Positions 17,375-26,406 of a DNA stretch of 64,000 bases are shown here, in pieces. This DNA comes from Crocinitomix algicola (lineage in GTDB: Bacteria > Bacteroidota > Bacteroidia > Flavobacteriales_D > Crocinitomicaceae), in the NCBI RefSeq assembly GCF_001661595.2, contig NZ_LYPF02000004.1, positions 1 through 64,000 on the forward strand, read 5' to 3'. The notes below the pieces were generated by a model. That model was not told the origin of the DNA. It was given only the letters and a program-made list of their open reading frames with translations, and did not search any database. Every line of letters begins with the position of its first letter. Within the stretch, counting starts at the first letter, position 1. The translations under genes were made by a program, and so were the position numbers.

Positions 17375-19282
17375 ATGAGTAATTATCACATAAAAAATCT
17401 AGAAGAATACTTTAAAATTCATCGAAAATCGGTTAGAGAACCGGAATTATTTTGGGAAGAGATAGCAGAAGAACATTTTGTATGGCGTAAGAGGTGGGAT
17501 AACGTATTGTCTTGGGATTTTAATACACCCGAAGTTAAATGGTTTGAAGGAGCAAAATTAAATATAACTGAAAACTGTATTGATCGTCACATCAGAACGA
17601 AAGGTGATAAAACAGCTATTTTATTTGAACCGAATGATCCTAATTCTCCAGCAGAACATATCACTTATAATCGTTTATACGAACGGGTAAATCAATTTGC
17701 AAATGTTCTTAAATCCAAAGGAATTAAGAAAGGAGATCGCGTTTGTGTTTACCTTCCAATGATTCCAGAATTGGCTATTGCTGTACTTGCTTGTGCTAGA
17801 ATAGGAGCGATTCACTCGGTCGTTTTTGCAGGTTTTTCATCGAGTGCCTTGGCAACAAGAATTAAAGATAGTGATTGTAAAATGGTCATCACTTCCGATG
17901 GTTCATATCGTGGAGCAAAAACAATTGATTTGAAATCCATAGTTGATGATGCTTTAAATGATTGTCCTGGAGTTGAAAGCGTTTTAATTGTTAAGCGAAT
18001 TAATTCATCTATTGACTTAAAAGAGGGAAGAGATGAATGGATTGAACCATTATTAGAAGCTGCCTCCAAAGAGTGTGAGCCGGAAATAATGGATGCTGAA
18101 GATCCTTTGTTTATTCTGTATACTTCAGGGTCAACTGGTACTCCAAAAGGAATGGTACATACAACCGCGGGCTATATGATTTATAGTGCTTTTACTTTTA
18201 AAAATGTATTTCAATATCGAGAAAACGATGTCTATTGGTGTACAGCTGATATAGGTTGGATAACAGGTCATAGCTATATCGTTTATGGTCCTTTAGCCAA
18301 TGGTGCAACAACAGTGATGTTTGAAGGTGTACCAAGTTATCCTGATTGCGGTAGATTTTGGGAAATTGTTGAAAAACATAAGGTAAATCAATTTTATACC
18401 GCGCCAACTGCCATTCGTGCTTTAGCTAAGGAGAAGTTGAGTTTTATTGAAAATCATGATCTTTCTTCTTTAAAAGTTTTAGGTTCTGTAGGAGAACCTA
18501 TTAATGAAGAAGCTTGGCATTGGTATAATGATAATGTAGGTAAACGTAAAAGTCCTATCGTTGATACTTGGTGGCAAACTGAAACCGGTGGAATAATGAT
18601 CTCTCCAATTCCTTATGTCACTCCTACAATTCCAACCTATGCGAGTTTACCTTTACCAGGCATTCAACCTACGTTAATGGATGAAAATGGAGATGAAATC
18701 AGCGGTAATCAAGTTGATGGTAGGTTGTGTATTAAGTTTCCATGGCCGGGGATGGCACGGACAATTTGGGGGAATCATCAACGATATAAAGAGACTTATT
18801 TTTCAGCTTTCCCGGGTAAATATTTTTCTGGTGATGGAGCCTTGAGAGATGCCGTAGGTTATTATCGTATTACGGGTAGGGTAGATGATGTCGTGATTGT
18901 TTCTGGTCATAATTTAGGCACGGCTCCCATTGAGGACGCCATAAATGAGCATCCGGCAGTTGCAGAATCAGCAATTGTTGGTTTTCCACACGATATTAAA
19001 GGAAATGCATTGTATGGATTTGTAACCTTGAAAGAAACGGGTGAAGGAAGGAAGCATGAGAATTTAAGACAAGAAATAAATCAAATTATAACAGAACATA
19101 TTGGCCCGATAGCAAAGTTGGATAAAATTCAATTTACCTCAGGATTACCTAAAACACGATCGGGTAAAATTATGCGTAGAATTCTACGAAAAATTGCGGG
19201 GAATGACATGGGGAACCTCGGAGATACTTCAACCTTGCTGAATCCAGAGGTTGTACAGGATATAATTGACAATCGAATTTAA
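17375..19282 (+). CDS. acs: Acetyl-CoA synthetase
   Basis: A 635-residue AMP-forming acetate-CoA ligase, close to the usual 630-660 residues. It shows the P-loop ILYTSGSTGTPKGM, the acetate-pocket motif DTWWQTETGGIM, the hinge GRVDDVVIVSGHNLGTAPIE and the catalytic Lys598 in LPKTRSGKIM. A typical N-terminal ACAS domain (FWEEIAEEHFVWRKRWD) is present. It is the last gene of the operon and ends before a terminator. Together with the symporter and sensor kinase it forms an acetate scavenging route into acetyl-CoA. Confidence 0.95.
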   Translation: MSNYHIKNLEEYFKIHRKSVREPELFWEEIAEEHFVWRKRWDNVLSWDFNTPEVKWFEGAKLNITENCIDRHIRTKGDKTAILFEPNDPNSPAEHITYNRLYERVNQFANVLKSKGIKKGDRVCVYLPMIPELAIAVLACARIGAIHSVVFAGFSSSALATRIKDSDCKMVITSDGSYRGAKTIDLKSIVDDALNDCPGVESVLIVKRINSSIDLKEGRDEWIEPLLEAASKECEPEIMDAEDPLFILYTSGSTGTPKGMVHTTAGYMIYSAFTFKNVFQYRENDVYWCTADIGWITGHSYIVYGPLANGATTVMFEGVPSYPDCGRFWEIVEKHKVNQFYTAPTAIRALAKEKLSFIENHDLSSLKVLGSVGEPINEEAWHWYNDNVGKRKSPIVDTWWQTETGGIMISPIPYVTPTIPTYASLPLPGIQPTLMDENGDEISGNQVDGRLCIKFPWPGMARTIWGNHQRYKETYFSAFPGKYFSGDGALRDAVGYYRITGRVDDVVIVSGHNLGTAPIEDAINEHPAVAESAIVGFPHDIKGNALYGFVTLKETGEGRKHENLRQEINQIITEHIGPIAKLDKIQFTSGLPKTRSGKIMRRILRKIAGNDMGNLGDTSTLLNPEVVQDIIDNRI

Positions 19283-19304
19283 TTGTTAATTATGGTTTAA
19301 GTCT

Positions 19305-19343
19305 AAAAGATGAGAGGTTTATTTTTTTCCTCTCATCTTTTTT
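19305..19343. terminator. Bidirectional terminator between acs and a convergent gene
   Basis: AAAAGATGAGAGG pairs with CCTCTCATCTTTT across an 11-base loop and continues in TTTTTT. The stem lies between the acs stop and the stop of the minus-strand membrane protein, so it can serve both, though the T tract is stronger for the plus strand. Confidence 0.88.
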
Positions 19344-19344
19344 A

Positions 19345-19752
19345 TTAAAGAGCAACAATCCCCAGAAGAACCATCAATCCAAAAGAAATAAAAGTATAAG
19401 TTAAACAACGTTTTGAAAGTTCCTTTTCTAAGACAAGTTCCTCCAATAAACCCGGGTATGCATTTTTATCAAAAAACGTGAAGGGATCAACCCACCAATT
19501 TCGATTTGGCGCTAAAGGATTACTATAGGCGTTTTTATCAAATAGCCATTTTTGCTTTGATTTTAATTTTGAACTGAATCGGTTGAGGTAGGTATAATAT
19601 AAGATGAAAAACACAGGTGTTCCCAAGAGCATATAGACGATAAAAATTCCTGAATTTTCTTTAATGTATCCGGTTAAACCAAGGGTAAAAAATAAGGAAT
19701 GAAGACTGTAAAAATATAGATTAACTGCTCTTTTTTGCCCAATAATTCCCAT
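19345..19752 (-). CDS. Uncharacterised membrane protein
   Basis: A 135-residue protein from the ATG at 19752. An upstream ATG at 19845 lies inside the preceding SRPBCC gene and is disfavoured. There are three likely membrane helices (about residues 15-30, 38-60 and 112-132). A polar stretch contains two similar FDKNAY phrases, each followed by P (LFDKNAYSNPLAPN and FFDKNAYPGLL). It starts one base after the stop of the SRPBCC gene, so both form an operon. I do not recognise the family. Confidence 0.75.
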   Translation of the reverse strand: MGIIGQKRAVNLYFYSLHSLFFTLGLTGYIKENSGIFIVYMLLGTPVFFILYYTYLNRFSSKLKSKQKWLFDKNAYSNPLAPNRNWWVDPFTFFDKNAYPGLLEELVLEKELSKRCLTYTFISFGLMVLLGIVAL

Positions 19753-19753
19753 T

Positions 19754-20164
19754 CTAGTTGGTTTCGACGTAGGTTTTAAAATTTTCAAGTATAGCTTGCC
19801 AACCCGCACGTTGTTGTTCATCAGTATTCGTGCCTTCCGCGTCAAAAGTTTCTACGATGAGCACTTGATTATCTTTTTCAAAAAATTCAACATTAACTTG
19901 TCGATTATCTAAAAGTTGAAATTTAATCAGTTTTAGGGGTGATATTTCTGTATAAATGCCCTCAAAATCAAAGCCCATTGTTCCATCTTTAGCCTCCATC
20001 CGCCAATTAAATTTTTCGCCAACAATAAGGGAGTTAGTAGCTTTTGGACAATGCCAAGACGGGGACGCAAAATTCCAATGTACAATGTGTGATGGTTTGG
20101 TCCAAAACGCCCAAACTTTTTCTATATCCGCTTTTACGTTTATTGATACTTCAATTTTTTTCAT
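19754..20164 (-). CDS. SRPBCC / AHSA1-type protein
   Basis: A 136-residue START-like fold protein. It opens with MKKIEVSINVKADIEKVWAF, has the typical WNFASPSWHCP and IGEKFNWRMEAKDG-type segments, and ends with GWQAILENFKTYVE, the long C-terminal helix. The ATG at 20164 begins the conserved domain; the ATG at 20194 adds ten residues without support. AHSA1-like proteins bind hydrophobic ligands or modulate enzymes. The ligand here is unknown. Confidence 0.88.
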   Translation of the reverse strand: MKKIEVSINVKADIEKVWAFWTKPSHIVHWNFASPSWHCPKATNSLIVGEKFNWRMEAKDGTMGFDFEGIYTEISPLKLIKFQLLDNRQVNVEFFEKDNQVLIVETFDAEGTNTDEQQRAGWQAILENFKTYVETN

Positions 20165-20333
20165 GAGGCTAATGGTTTGATGAACAATATACATAAAAGG
20201 TATTATCCTGGAGCAGTACAGTTTTGTTAAATGAAATCAATTACCACTTTAAAGGTATTGTTCAAACCCCTTCAAATGGATAATTTTGCACTCGAATAAC
20301 TACTTATATTAATTTAGATTAAATAAAAATAAG

Positions 20334-22118
20334 ATGAAAAAGATAAAAATATTCGTCGTTTCAATGGCGCTCTCTTCGGCAAATTTTTTGCAAGCGCAGT
20401 GGTTTGAGCCAGAACCTATTTCAGGTGATTCCCTTGTGTTTGGAAACCTAGACTGGGGTGATTATGATCAGGATGGAGACCAAGATTTATTGACTATGGG
20501 AGCCATTGTCGGGGGTGACCAAAAAACCGTTCTTTATCGCAATGATGGTGGATCATTTACTGAGGTTGAAACTCCGTTTTTAAGAGCTCAGAACGGAAGT
20601 TGCAATTTCTTTGATTATGATAATGACAATGATTTAGATGTTCTCGTTACTGGATTTTCTTCTGCTGAGGGTGGGGCAATAACAAGAACGTACAGGAATG
20701 ATGGAGGAATTTTTACGGAAATTGATCTAAAATTAAAAAATGCCATGTTTTCAACAGTTGTTTTCGCTGATGTAGACAAAGATGGGTATCAAGATATTTT
20801 AATGACGGGTTGGATTGAGGGCGCGGCGCCTGGTGAAGTTCTCTATTATCGTAATGTTGTTGATTCTTTTGCTTTGGACACTTCATTTTTGTTCCCAGCA
20901 TTGAATTTTGGGGCCCTAGATGTAACGGATTTGGATCATGATGGAAATATTGATCTTATTATTGCAGGTTCGGATGATACTTGGAGTCAATACACAGGTC
21001 ATTTTGAATATGATTTGGCAGAAAAGACATTCGTTGAAAAAGAAACTGAATTGGAAGGAATTAGTGATGCATGGGTAAAGTTCTTTGATTATAATGACGA
21101 TGGTTACGATGATTTATTATTATATGGATTGGGGAACGATTATGAGAAACGTCTATTAATTTATGAAAATGACGGTGAAGACCTTAACCTTGTTCAATCT
21201 TTAGATTCGCTATCTTCCAGTACTGCTAAGAACCCGGTGATTACGGGTGATATTGATAATGATGGAGATAATGATATCATTGTTGGAGGTGTGAATGAAG
21301 ATTGGGATTATACAATGATGGCTTACTTGAATCACGAGAATGTTTACGCTTATTCGCCAGAGGTTGGTTTGCCTGAATGGGGAAGTAATACGAGTTTAGC
21401 TTTTTGTGATGTTGATGGGGATTTAGATTTAGATTTTTCGTTTACTGGAAGAGATAATGTAACAATTGACGAGGTTGCTGTGCATTTATTCAAGAATGAA
21501 TATGCTGCTGTAAATACTCCTCCAAATGCTCCAGAACTAGTTAATCATGTCGTTGAAGATAGTGCGGTTACTTTAAGTTGGAGTAGAGCTGTTGATAATG
21601 AAACCCGCGAATTGGGACTAACTTATAATTTAGGCTTGTATTATAGTTCAGAATCAGAATGGATTATACCTCCACACGCCCTTTTAAGCGGTGAAAGAAT
21701 GGTGACAAAAAGAGGGAATATGTTACAAGATACTTCAATCGTATTTGAAGATTTAGATTTTGGAACATATGAATGGCGAATTCAAACCATTGATAATTCT
21801 TTTGTTCCTTCTGATTTTATTGTAAAAACTTTTGAAATCACTGATGGTCCTTATGCTAGTCTAACAGAAGAAGTCATTGATCCATTGGTTTGTGCTCCAG
21901 TTCCGTTTCAGAATTCTTTCCGACTAATCAACACGGGATCTGAAACAATTAATCATATCGCTATTTATGATGTGGCAGGAAAGCTTGTTTCTTCTTTTGA
22001 CGTACTAAGTTCAAATGCAGAATTAAATATTGCTACTGAAGAATGGCAGAGTGGTTTGTACTTCGTGCGATTCAATGTTGGAAACAATGTTTTGAATCAA
22101 AAAATAATGAAGAATTAA
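20334..22118 (+). CDS. FG-GAP/VCBS repeat secreted protein with T9SS sorting domain
   Basis: This 594-residue protein has a signal peptide (MKKIKIFVVSMALSSANFLQAQ). Residues about 30-400 hold six or more FG-GAP/VCBS repeats with calcium-binding loops (DYDQDGDQD, DYDNDNDLD, DVDKDGYQD, DLDHDGNID, DIDNDGDND), predicted to form an integrin-like beta-propeller. A fibronectin-like segment follows (about 405-510), then a C-terminal type A sorting domain (IAIYDVAGKLVSSF ... GLYFVRFNVGNNVLNQKIMKN). It is therefore exported by T9SS and either released or anchored on the surface. No partner is encoded beside it. Confidence 0.92.
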   Translation: MKKIKIFVVSMALSSANFLQAQWFEPEPISGDSLVFGNLDWGDYDQDGDQDLLTMGAIVGGDQKTVLYRNDGGSFTEVETPFLRAQNGSCNFFDYDNDNDLDVLVTGFSSAEGGAITRTYRNDGGIFTEIDLKLKNAMFSTVVFADVDKDGYQDILMTGWIEGAAPGEVLYYRNVVDSFALDTSFLFPALNFGALDVTDLDHDGNIDLIIAGSDDTWSQYTGHFEYDLAEKTFVEKETELEGISDAWVKFFDYNDDGYDDLLLYGLGNDYEKRLLIYENDGEDLNLVQSLDSLSSSTAKNPVITGDIDNDGDNDIIVGGVNEDWDYTMMAYLNHENVYAYSPEVGLPEWGSNTSLAFCDVDGDLDLDFSFTGRDNVTIDEVAVHLFKNEYAAVNTPPNAPELVNHVVEDSAVTLSWSRAVDNETRELGLTYNLGLYYSSESEWIIPPHALLSGERMVTKRGNMLQDTSIVFEDLDFGTYEWRIQTIDNSFVPSDFIVKTFEITDGPYASLTEEVIDPLVCAPVPFQNSFRLINTGSETINHIAIYDVAGKLVSSFDVLSSNAELNIATEEWQSGLYFVRFNVGNNVLNQKIMKN

Positions 22119-22170
22119 TTTTATGAAATAATAAATTGATGTAGATAAATTATAACATAAAATTGTAGCG

Positions 22171-22205
22171 ATAGCGTCCAATAATTTTTGGACGCTATTT
22201 TTTTA
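22171..22205. terminator. Terminator shared by convergent genes
   Basis: ATAGCGTCCAA pairs perfectly with TTGGACGCTAT around a 6-base loop, followed by a run of T. It lies between the FG-GAP gene and the stop of the minus-strand quinone reductase. Confidence 0.92.
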
Positions 22206-22781
22206 TTTTAAGTTCTTACCTAAATCGGTTACTTTTTGCAACCATTTTGCCCTAAATCTATCTTTTGAGTTTTTAATGGTCGCTATATAAGTCACTTTTA
22301 CGGGTTTAATGCCGCAGAATTTGAGAGTTCCCTTTTTGAATTGATTGATGGTTGGATTTCCCATAAATAATTTATTATACCAATAAGGCGTATCTGAAGT
22401 TATAATTATTCTAGCCGTCTTATTTTTCAAAAGTCCTTTAGGAAAAGGACTACCCTTCACATAATCAAATGTAAGACCTGGCAAGAAAACACGGTCAATA
22501 AAACCTTTCATAAGGGCTGGGTATCCATACCACCACATTGGAAACACCCAAACAAGATGATCAGCTTCTTTTATTTTTTCAAGTGAATCAACTAAGTCCG
22601 GTTCATGGTTTGTTCTTTTTCGATAGCCATATGCGAGATTCGGGTTGAATTTTAAATCAGCGATATTGATTTGTCTTACTTCCGCTCCGGCTTTCTTTGC
22701 ACCATTGATATACGCATCAGCTAAAGCATAATTGTAGCTTTCCTTATCTGGATGTCCGTTGATGATGAGGATCTTTTTCAT
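22203..22781 (-). CDS. NAD(P)H:quinone reductase / flavodoxin-like fold protein
   Basis: A 192-residue member of the flavodoxin_2 family (NQO/KefF-like). It begins with MKKILIINGHPDKESYNYAL, the flavin-phosphate loop, and has HLVWVFPMWWYGYPALMKGF (residues about 75-94), the FMN isoalloxazine motif of the family. It probably reduces quinones or azo compounds with NAD(P)H, bound to FMN in the cytoplasm. The upstream region contains a small palindrome GGACAAATGTCC at 22827-22838 that could be an operator. Confidence 0.9.
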   Translation of the reverse strand: MKKILIINGHPDKESYNYALADAYINGAKKAGAEVRQINIADLKFNPNLAYGYRKRTNHEPDLVDSLEKIKEADHLVWVFPMWWYGYPALMKGFIDRVFLPGLTFDYVKGSPFPKGLLKNKTARIIITSDTPYWYNKLFMGNPTINQFKKGTLKFCGIKPVKVTYIATIKNSKDRFRAKWLQKVTDLGKNLK

Positions 22782-22888
22782 TCTTTTTTTTAGGCAAATT
22801 TCAATACAATACCATTCTTATCACAGGACAAATGTCCTTTAATGAAGAGTGGTTAATAAATGCAACAAAGTTTCATATACTAAGTGTT

Positions 22889-22903
22889 TTGCTATATTTG
22901 CAA
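22889..22903 (+). promoter_or_regulatory. Promoter overlapped by a Zur/Fur-like inverted repeat
   Basis: TATATTTG (22893-22900) matches the TAnnTTTG promoter element and is embedded in the inverted repeat TTGC-TATATTT-GCAA. AT-rich TTGCA-type palindromes are typical of Fur-family operators. A repressor bound here would cover the promoter of the ABC/DUF3299 genes that start at 22949. The assignment to Zur is inference from the downstream genes. Confidence 0.4.
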
Positions 22904-22948
22904 CATAGATACAATTAATAAGAATGTGAACCGAACGCTTTTAACACT

Positions 22949-23581
22949 ATGATAATTGGAAAAAACCTCAGTTATTCATACTCTCAGACGCAAATGCTAC
23001 AATTTCCAAATTTAAAAGTAGATGCTGGACAAACATTATTAATTAGTGGTGATTCGGGTTGTGGTAAAACAACTTTATTGCATCTATTAGCAGGACTGCG
23101 AACACCCTATAAAGGAGAGGTCTTAATTGATAATGAACAATTATCGGAAATGTCTTCAGCAAAATTAGATCAATTTAGAGGAGAACAAATTGGCGTTATT
23201 TTTCAGCAATCTTTTTTTATTCCCTCCATCAATGTTTTTGATAATTTAAATTTATCTCCTTTTGGTAAAAAAAATAGAAAAATAGATGAGGTGACGGAGA
23301 AATTGGGGATATCAGAATTACTGAATTATTATCCTAATCAGCTTAGCCAAGGACAACAGCAAAGGTGCTCAATTGCCCGAGCACTAATTAATAACCCTAA
23401 AGTAGTACTGGCTGATGAACCGACAAGTGCACTTGATGACAAGAATTGTTCCATGGTAGCAGAATTATTAATCAATGCGGCTAAAAATCAGAATGCTGCC
23501 TTGATTATAGTAAGTCACGACTATCGTCTCAAAAAAAAAATTGATCAAAAAATCATTCTAAAGCCAATAGATACAATTTAA
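22949..23581 (+). CDS. ABC transporter ATPase, LolD/MacB type
   Basis: A 210-residue ATPase with Walker A GDSGCGKTT (residues 34-42), a Q-loop (GVIFQQSF), signature LSQGQQQRCSIARAL, Walker B VVLADEPTSALDD and a switch His in IIVSHD. It belongs to the MacB/LolD group that drives mechanotransmission rather than classical import. The permease follows after 1 bp. Together with the DUF3299 gene this matches gene clusters reported as zinc-responsive in Pseudomonas (PA4064-PA4066 type). Confidence 0.93.
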   Translation: MIIGKNLSYSYSQTQMLQFPNLKVDAGQTLLISGDSGCGKTTLLHLLAGLRTPYKGEVLIDNEQLSEMSSAKLDQFRGEQIGVIFQQSFFIPSINVFDNLNLSPFGKKNRKIDEVTEKLGISELLNYYPNQLSQGQQQRCSIARALINNPKVVLADEPTSALDDKNCSMVAELLINAAKNQNAALIIVSHDYRLKKKIDQKIILKPIDTI

Positions 23582-23582
23582 T

Positions 23583-24749
23583 ATGTGGTTAAAAATTGCT
23601 TGGAAGAATATAATTCACAAACCGCTTAACTCGATTCTTTGCAGCAGTCTTGTCCTATTTGGGGTTAGTATTATTTCTTTATTAATACTGTTGCAACGTC
23701 AATTAGAACATAAGTTTGAACAAAACTTAAATGAAATAGACATTGTAATAGGGGCAAAAGGAAGTCCATTACAACTTGTATTATCCGCTATTTATCACGT
23801 AGACGCACCTACCGGAAACATTCCAATCAATGAAGTAGAACAGCTATTGAAAGATCCAATGATTGAAGAAGCGATTCCTTTGGCGTATGGAGATACGTAT
23901 AAAGGGTATCGAGTGTTGGGAACCGACTTATCTTACCTAGAGCATTATGACGGAGAGTTGGAAAATGGGAAGTTATTTAACAAACCAATGGAAGCCATTA
24001 TAGGATTTGAAATAGCTCAAAAGACAGGTTTAAATGTGGGAGATACTTTTGTTGGAACGCATGGAGATGTAGAACAAGGCCATGTGCATGATGAGCATCC
24101 TTATACCGTCTGTGGAGTATTAAAACCGAACAATTCAGTTTTAGATTATATAATTCTAACGAATATTCAAAGTGTATGGAACGTGCACCAAGGGCATCAT
24201 CATGCGCAACAAGAAATTACCGCGGTATTGTTAAAATGTAAATCGAAGATTGCAGTCCTTAGCTTACCTCGAATGATAAATCGCACAACAACCATGCAGG
24301 CAGTAATACCGGGGTTAGAGATTAATCGGTTATTAAATATGATTGGCATAGGAACAACGACTTTAAAATTGATTGCTTTAGGTATTATTTTAATGGCAGC
24401 GCTCAGTGTTTTTTTTGTTATGCTTGGTCGGTTAAATGAAAGACAGCATGAACTTGCTTTAATGCGAGTTGTTGGCTTTCGCCCAATTCAATTATTTGGA
24501 CTATTGCTTGTTGAAGGTATTTTGCTGGTAGTAATTGGTTTTGTTGCAGGAATTGGTTTGTCTAGAATTGGAGTATATATTTTAAACAATAGTTCTGCCT
24601 CCGATTTTCACCTTTATTTAACTTATCAGTTGGCTGGTGAAGAATTGATTTTGTTCGGTATAACCATGGTCGTTGGGATAGTTGCTGCTTTTATACCAGC
24701 CGTTAAAGTTATGCGGATGAATGTTTCAAGAATTTTGATGGAAAAATGA
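23583..24749 (+). CDS. FtsX/MacB-like ABC permease with His-rich extracytoplasmic domain
   Basis: A 388-residue permease with one N-terminal helix (about 15-38), a large periplasmic MacB-core domain, and three C-terminal helices (about 265-290, 310-335 and 355-380) in the FtsX arrangement. The periplasmic part carries two His clusters, GDVEQGHVHDEHP (about residues 158-170) and VHQGHHH (about 203-209), which suggests metal contact. The stop overlaps the next start (ATGA). Zinc involvement is inferred from the histidines and the neighbours. Confidence 0.9.
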   Translation: MWLKIAWKNIIHKPLNSILCSSLVLFGVSIISLLILLQRQLEHKFEQNLNEIDIVIGAKGSPLQLVLSAIYHVDAPTGNIPINEVEQLLKDPMIEEAIPLAYGDTYKGYRVLGTDLSYLEHYDGELENGKLFNKPMEAIIGFEIAQKTGLNVGDTFVGTHGDVEQGHVHDEHPYTVCGVLKPNNSVLDYIILTNIQSVWNVHQGHHHAQQEITAVLLKCKSKIAVLSLPRMINRTTTMQAVIPGLEINRLLNMIGIGTTTLKLIALGIILMAALSVFFVMLGRLNERQHELALMRVVGFRPIQLFGLLLVEGILLVVIGFVAGIGLSRIGVYILNNSSASDFHLYLTYQLAGEELILFGITMVVGIVAAFIPAVKVMRMNVSRILMEK

Positions 24750-25420
24750 GAAATTGGGTTTTTATACTAATATTTTGTTGCGTTGGTTTGGGTGGTATTT
24801 GGATTTTGATATACCCCAAATATGAAAATGGAGCAGTAGTAGATAATGCTTTAAAGGCTCCATCATTTGAACAAAAATCGAATGTCAAAAATCGGAATAA
24901 AAACAAATTCGAGACTGATTATTTTGTGAATGATTCTGTTTATGAATGGAGTGATCAAAAGGTGGATTGGGTCGCTATTGACTTGTATGAAAATTATGAA
25001 AACACCTTGGAAAACATAGAAAAGAAGCAATTCAATTCAAAAAAAACACATAAAATAACTTGGGCAGAATTAATGGATATTGATTATCGATTACGCCATT
25101 TCAGGTATAAACAAATAGATATGTTTGCTCCAGTTTTTGGATCGAAATTAAAGTCGCTTGACAATCAAGAGGTGATTATTGAAGGTTTTGTAATTCCGAT
25201 TGATGAAGATGGCGAAGTTGTGGCCTTGTCTGCAAACTCTTATGCTGCTTGCTTTTTTTGTGGTAACGCAAGTCCGGCGTCAGTGATTAGCATGTATATG
25301 AAAGATAAAGAGGATAGTTTTGAATTGGACGATTTTAGAAAATTTAAAGGTAGATTGAAGCTAAATCATAACGATCCAGATCAATTTTACTACATTTTAG
25401 AAAATGCTGAAGAATTATAA
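24746..25420 (+). CDS. DUF3299-containing exported protein
   Basis: A 224-residue protein with an N-terminal membrane anchor or signal (about residues 4-24). Its C-terminal DUF3299 domain (about residues 105-224) contains EGFVIPIDEDGEVVALSANS and a CxxC pair in AACFFCGNASPAS. DUF3299 proteins occur beside MacB-like ABC transporters in zinc-regulated operons of other phyla. The CxxC could bind metal or form a disulphide. It is translationally coupled to the permease. Confidence 0.88.
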   Translation: MRNWVFILIFCCVGLGGIWILIYPKYENGAVVDNALKAPSFEQKSNVKNRNKNKFETDYFVNDSVYEWSDQKVDWVAIDLYENYENTLENIEKKQFNSKKTHKITWAELMDIDYRLRHFRYKQIDMFAPVFGSKLKSLDNQEVIIEGFVIPIDEDGEVVALSANSYAACFFCGNASPASVISMYMKDKEDSFELDDFRKFKGRLKLNHNDPDQFYYILENAEEL

Positions 25421-25438
25421 ATTAGAATACGTAATTGA

Positions 25439-26383
25439 ATGAATAACTTAAAATTGAATTTAATCAAACTCACTGGTGCGATAGCATTATCATGCAATTT
25501 TCAAATCTTTGCACAGCAACATTCTCCAAGTCAAGAAATACAGGAAGAAAGTTTGGATTTTTTTGTCATAGGGGATTGGGGGTACGCAGACTCTAATCAA
25601 CGGAATGTCGCAGGAGCAATGGCGAAGAATGCAAATGGAAACAGTATCAATTTTATTGTGAGTGTAGGTGATAATTTTTATCCAAACGGAGTTAGAAGTG
25701 TAAGGGATAAGCAATGGATAACTACTTTTGAAAATGTTTATAATCACCCCAGCCTCCAGGTGAATTGGTATACAGCTCTAGGTAATCACGACTATATGGG
25801 CAAGGCCAAGGCTCAATTGAAATACAATGAAAGAAATGAACGTTGGAAAACAACTGAGCGATATTTTAGTTTTACTCAGATCATTCCAGGATCTACTGAT
25901 TCGGTTCTTTTTGTCGTAATTGATACCAATCCATATGATAAATCGCTCAATCGCTTTACAAGTGGTTTGTGGTTACAAAATAAAAATGCTCAGCTCGAAT
26001 GGTTCGAAGAAACTTTAGCGGCGTCAACTGTTAAATGGAAAATTGTTATCGGTCATCATCCATTATATACAACAGGGTTTAGAAGAGGAAAAATGGCGCC
26101 AATTAGAAATATTTTCTACCCATATTTTGAGAAATACGGTGTAGATGTATATTTAGCAGGCCACGATCATGATTTACAATATCAAAAACCGGAGGGTAAA
26201 ACCCATTATTTTGTGAGTGGAGGTGGTTCGGAGTTTAGAGGGGTTACGCGTGATTCTACTATCACTAAATTTGCAGCTGCCAGTTTGGGATTTATGCGTT
26301 TGAATTTAAAAGAAGATTCGCTAAATGTGCGTTTTTTTAATGAAAATAACCAGGAGCTTTACCAAACTATAATTCTCAAATAA
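25439..26383 (+). CDS. Secreted metallophosphoesterase, tartrate-resistant (purple) acid phosphatase type
   Basis: A 314-residue enzyme with a signal peptide (ending about FQIFAQQ). The metal-ligand blocks of the calcineurin-like fold are all present in order: GDWGYAD, VGDNFYPNGV, LGNHDYMG, IGHHPLYTTG and LAGHDHDLQY. The spacing and the FYPNGV block match ACP5/TRAP-type enzymes with a di-iron or iron-zinc centre. It lies 18 bp after the DUF3299 gene and is probably in the same transcript. It likely releases phosphate from esters in the periplasm or outside the cell. Confidence 0.93.
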   Translation: MNNLKLNLIKLTGAIALSCNFQIFAQQHSPSQEIQEESLDFFVIGDWGYADSNQRNVAGAMAKNANGNSINFIVSVGDNFYPNGVRSVRDKQWITTFENVYNHPSLQVNWYTALGNHDYMGKAKAQLKYNERNERWKTTERYFSFTQIIPGSTDSVLFVVIDTNPYDKSLNRFTSGLWLQNKNAQLEWFEETLAASTVKWKIVIGHHPLYTTGFRRGKMAPIRNIFYPYFEKYGVDVYLAGHDHDLQYQKPEGKTHYFVSGGGSEFRGVTRDSTITKFAAASLGFMRLNLKEDSLNVRFFNENNQELYQTIILK

Positions 26384-26406
26384 ATACATCGTAAAACATT
26401 GATTAT

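Noticed and set aside
7907-22856. 13-bp repeat GAAGAGTGGTTAA at 7907 and 22844
   Set aside because: Only two copies, with unrelated flanks and no consistent position relative to genes; probably chance.
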